From positions 62,001-126,000 of the forward strand of contig NZ_QJJM01000010.1 of assembly GCF_003201955.1 (NCBI RefSeq): DNA of 64,000 nucleotides, written 5' to 3'. Positions 61,533 through 64,000 of the stretch are shown piece by piece (the stretch's first letter is position 1; the number at the start of each line of letters is the position of its first letter). Source of the stretch: Blastomonas natatoria. GTDB lineage: Bacteria > Pseudomonadota > Alphaproteobacteria > Sphingomonadales > Sphingomonadaceae. A program made the translations under genes and the position numbers. The notes under the pieces are model-generated. The model saw only the letters and a list, made by a program, of their open reading frames with translations. It made no database searches and was not told the origin of the DNA.

Positions 61533-62876
61533 ATGTGGACATATCACCCCGATCTGCTCAGCCGCCCCGTGCCGCGCTACACGAGCTATCCGACCGCGGC
61601 CGATTTCGGCGAGGATGTGGGGGCTCAGCAGTATATGCACGCGCTCGATGCGGTGGAATCGGGAGCCCCTCTCTCGCTCTATGTCCACATACCCTATTGC
61701 GAGCAGATCTGCTGGTATTGCGGCTGCAACACCGGCGCGGCCAATCGCAAGCACCGGCTGACCGATTATCTGACCGCCCTGCGCGCCGAGATCGCGATGG
61801 TCGCCAAGAGGCTGGGCGGGCGCGGTCGCGTGAAGCATATCGCCTTTGGCGGGGGCAGCCCCAATGCCATCGCGCCGGTCGAGTTCGTGCGCCTGCTCGA
61901 CCGGATCATGACGGTGTTCGATTGCTCTCGCCCCGAAGTGTCGATCGAGATCGACCCGCGCAACTTCTCCTCGGAATGGGCGCTGGTGCTGGCATCGTCG
62001 CGGGTCGGCCGGGTGAGCATGGGGGTACAGACCTTCGCGCCGCATATCCAGGCGGCGATCGGCCGCATCCAGCCGCTCGACCATATCGAGACCGCGATGA
62101 CCAGCCTCAGGATGCGCGGGATCGACGCGATCAATTTCGACCTGATGTACGGCCTGCCCGGCCAGCATCTCGACGATCTCGATGCGACGCTGCAGCAGAC
62201 GATCCGCCTTGCGCCCAGCCGTATCGCGCTGTTCGGCTATGCCCATCTTCCCGATCTGATTCCGCGGCAGAAGCGGATCGATGCACGCGACCTGCCCGAT
62301 GATCGCGAGCGGTTCGAACAGGCGGCCTATGGCTATCTGACGCTCACCCAGGCGGGCTATGTCCCTGTCGGCTTCGATCATTTCGCGCTGCCGCATGACC
62401 CGCTCGCCATTGCCGCGCGCGAAAGCCGCGTGAACCGCAATTTCCAGGGTTTCACCCATGACGGCGCGTCGACGCTGCTGGGCTTCGGGGCCAGCGCGAT
62501 CAGCATCTTCCCCGATCTGATCGTGCAGAACGAGAAGAACGCGGGCCCCTATCGCAAGCTGGTGAGTGAGGGCCGCCTGACGCCGACGCGCGGCGTCGCG
62601 CTCAATGCAGACGATATCCGCCGCGGCGACATCATCAACGCGCTGCTGTGCCGGGGCCGCGCGAGCCTGAATGACGAGTTCCTCCCTACTGCCCGCGCCG
62701 TAATGACCGAGTTCGAACGGCGCGGGCTCCTTTTCTGGGAGGATCACGATCTGGTGCTGGCCGAGGGATCGGAACCCTATGCGCGGGTGATCGCCGCGCA
62801 GTTCGATGGCTTTCGCGGGCAAATTCATCCGCATGGCGGAGCCCAGCGCTTGCATTCCGCAGCGCCAGCCTGTTGA
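61533..62876 (+). CDS. hemN: Oxygen-independent coproporphyrinogen III oxidase
   Basis: Radical-SAM enzyme that oxidises coproporphyrinogen III without oxygen. The 447-residue protein has the cluster motif C56-X3-C60-X2-C63 in CEQICWYCGC, the SAM glycine-rich GGGSPNA, and the HemN-specific openings YHPDLLSRPVPRYTSYPTA and DFGEDVG. The C-terminal segment LPTARAVMTEFERRGLLFWE matches the HemN end domain. FNR box upstream. With the cbb3 cluster it completes a low-oxygen respiratory set. Confidence 0.95.
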   Translation: MWTYHPDLLSRPVPRYTSYPTAADFGEDVGAQQYMHALDAVESGAPLSLYVHIPYCEQICWYCGCNTGAANRKHRLTDYLTALRAEIAMVAKRLGGRGRVKHIAFGGGSPNAIAPVEFVRLLDRIMTVFDCSRPEVSIEIDPRNFSSEWALVLASSRVGRVSMGVQTFAPHIQAAIGRIQPLDHIETAMTSLRMRGIDAINFDLMYGLPGQHLDDLDATLQQTIRLAPSRIALFGYAHLPDLIPRQKRIDARDLPDDRERFEQAAYGYLTLTQAGYVPVGFDHFALPHDPLAIAARESRVNRNFQGFTHDGASTLLGFGASAISIFPDLIVQNEKNAGPYRKLVSEGRLTPTRGVALNADDIRRGDIINALLCRGRASLNDEFLPTARAVMTEFERRGLLFWEDHDLVLAEGSEPYARVIAAQFDGFRGQIHPHGGAQRLHSAAPAC

Positions 62877-62940
62877 GCTTGAACCCTTGAGGCTGCAGAC
62901 CCGCGAATCAGCGGGGATCGGCGGCAAAGGGGGACTGGCC

Positions 62941-63573
62941 ATGACGGAATCGCAAGCAGCATCGAACTATGCGGGCGTGTTCGGCAACCGCATCGGTTTC
63001 GGCAAAAGCCCCGCCCTGCTGCTGATCGATTTCGTCCAGGCCTATTTCGATCCGGATTGCCCGTTGTTTGCTGACGTCGACGATGCGCTGGCGAGCGCGA
63101 TCCGCGTGCGCGATGCCGCCCGTGCGGCGGGCGTCCCGATCATCTATACCAATGTCGTCTATCACCCCAGCATGGTCGATGGCGGCCGCTTCAAGCAGAA
63201 GACGCCGCTGCTCGAGGTGTTCAAGGCAGGATCACCGATGGGCGCCTGGCCGCAGGGGCTGGAGCCGAATGCGGACGAGTTGGTGATCTCCAAGCAATAT
63301 CCGAGCGCGTTTTTCGGCACCTCGCTCGCCGCGACGCTGACCGCGATGGGCGTCGATACGGTGCTGCTCACCGGGCTTTCCACCAGCGGCTGCGTGCGCG
63401 CGACCTGTGTCGACACCTCAAGCCACGGCTTCATCCCCATCGTCATCGCGGATGCGTGCGGCGACCGGCACCAGGCCCCGCACGAGGCCAACCTGTTCGA
63501 CATGGACGCAAAATATGCCGATGTGGTGCGCGAGGCCGAGGCGCTGGACTATCTGGCCGGGCTGAAAGGTTGA
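62941..63573 (+). CDS. Isochorismatase-family cysteine hydrolase
   Basis: A 210-residue Rossmann-type hydrolase with the catalytic triad Asp in LLIDFVQAYF, Lys in VISKQYPSAFFGTSL and Cys in LSTSGCVRATCVDTSSHGF. The N-carbamoylsarcosine amidase-like branch is suggested by AFFGTSLAATL and SSHGFIPIVIADACGDR. It probably cleaves an amide, but the substrate is unknown. It starts 64 bp after hemN and is followed, 27 nt after its stop, by a palindromic repeat. Confidence 0.9.
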   Translation: MTESQAASNYAGVFGNRIGFGKSPALLLIDFVQAYFDPDCPLFADVDDALASAIRVRDAARAAGVPIIYTNVVYHPSMVDGGRFKQKTPLLEVFKAGSPMGAWPQGLEPNADELVISKQYPSAFFGTSLAATLTAMGVDTVLLTGLSTSGCVRATCVDTSSHGFIPIVIADACGDRHQAPHEANLFDMDAKYADVVREAEALDYLAGLKG

Positions 63574-63600
63574 GTTGACCTTCACCTGCCAACCCCTTCC

Positions 63601-63681
63601 CGTCACCCCCGCGAAAGCGGGGGTCCCGCTTGTACGCAAGGTACAGAAAGAAGCGGGATTCCCGCTTTCGCGGGAATGACG
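63601..63681. repeat. Palindromic intergenic repeat, family 1, copy 4
   Basis: Inverted 30-nt arms (63601-63630, 63652-63681), 21-nt loop. The left arm is identical to that of copy 2 over CGTCACCCCCGCGAAAGCGG. It lies between convergent genes, 27 nt after the hydrolase stop. Confidence 0.9.
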
Positions 63682-63697
63682 AGGCACCCGGACGGAA

Positions 63698-64000
63698 TCA
63701 GATCGCCCCTGCCGCCTTCAGATTATCGATCGTCTGCTGGTCCATGCCGAGTAGCCTGCCATAGATCTCGTCATTATGCTCGCCGATGCTCTGCGGCGCG
63801 AGGCTGCGGATTCCGCTTGGCGTATCGGACAGCTTGGGGAAGCTGTTCTGCATCGCGAACCTGCCCCAGCGCGGGCTCTCCACCTCGACCAGGGCCTCGC
63901 GCGCCTTGAAATGCTCGTCCTCCAGCATGTCGGCCGCGCCGTAGATCCTGCCCGCCGGCACGCTGTATTCGATCATCAGCGCCTCGACCTCGGCCACGGT
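63698..64000 (-). CDS. CaiB/BaiF-type CoA-transferase, C-terminal part only
   Basis: The last ~100 residues of a class III CoA-transferase; the frame is open to the window edge, so the start lies beyond it. Visible are PAGRIYGAADMLEDEHFKAR, the FAMQNSFPKLSDTPSGIRSL block and the end QSIGEHNDEIYGRLLGMDQQ, which is the characteristic 'GEHn.eIl.elG' C-terminus of the family. Such enzymes move CoA between acyl groups; the substrate cannot be told from this fragment. Confidence 0.88.
   Translation of the reverse strand, partial: TVAEVEALMIEYSVPAGRIYGAADMLEDEHFKAREALVEVESPRWGRFAMQNSFPKLSDTPSGIRSLAPQSIGEHNDEIYGRLLGMDQQTIDNLKAAGAI

Noticed and set aside
1-64000. tRNA, rRNA, insertion sequence, integrase or prophage genes
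   Set aside because: I looked for cloverleaf-type sequences, transposase/recombinase motifs and phage structural genes on both strands and saw none that could be supported.

Overview
This is a 64 kb, GC-rich, gene-dense chromosomal window from an alphaproteobacterium, almost certainly a sphingomonad (order Sphingomonadales; I cannot fix the genus). The pointers are the mutM-rpsT-dnaA gene order, a UPF0262 protein, a siroheme/sulfite-reductase cluster with DUF2849 and DUF934 partners, an O-succinylhomoserine sulfhydrylase route to methionine, and palindromic intergenic repeats. I see no prophage, transposase, CRISPR array, tRNA or rRNA. The window is core genome with a few accessory islands.

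Layout. 1-3.4 kb: replication and translation core (mutM 3' end, rpsT, a long AT-richer leader, dnaA). 3.5-9.6 kb: a MoeB/ThiF-type enzyme, a MAPEG protein, a CobB-type sirtuin, then dapB, an M48 protease, an Asp/Glu racemase, nth and a lipoprotein. 9.7-12.8 kb: a low-GC RraB-like gene, two small proteins, a DoxX protein, the ohr-ohrR peroxide-defence operon with a visible operator, and an acyltransferase. 12.8-18.3 kb: nadA, an MBL hydrolase, a BlaI-M56 signalling pair and metZ. 18.5-23 kb: a giant trimeric autotransporter adhesin with a co-transcribed exported protein. 23-29 kb: astD, then an assimilatory sulfate operon (cobA, DUF2849, cysI, DUF934, cysH), followed by a short BLUF blue-light receptor. 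29.5-43 kb: a secreted protein, an amidohydrolase, a ketoacyl synthase/GNAT pair facing an SDR operon, small enzymes, a nitronate monooxygenase, lysC, ubiG, and dnaB with a hicAB toxin-antitoxin pair directly behind it. 43-48.5 kb: GH25-like protein, cdd, dcd, a reductase, a phosphoesterase and an M28 peptidase.

48.5-63 kb is a micro-oxic respiration locus. An Fnr-type regulator is followed by ompW and a complete cbb3 oxidase set, ccoNOQP-ccoGHIS, most of whose genes overlap. This set continues into a small exported cysteine protein. FNR-type boxes (TTGAC-N4-ATCAA) lie between ompW and ccoN and upstream of hemN, so the regulator gene, oxidase and anaerobic haem step look like one regulon. A frameshifted DUF421 gene, a glycine-zipper stress protein and a chemoreceptor lie between the oxidase genes and hemN.

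Two palindromic repeat families punctuate the window. One has four copies with 30-nt arms, each starting 12-28 nt after the stop codon of a plus-strand gene. The other has two copies, one of them inserted inside the sulfate operon. The most interesting items are the adhesin with its exported partner, the BlaR1-like protease with a coiled-coil module where a beta-lactam sensor is expected, the exported CX3CH protein in the oxidase operon, the hicAB pair behind dnaB, and the repeat family's fixed placement after genes.
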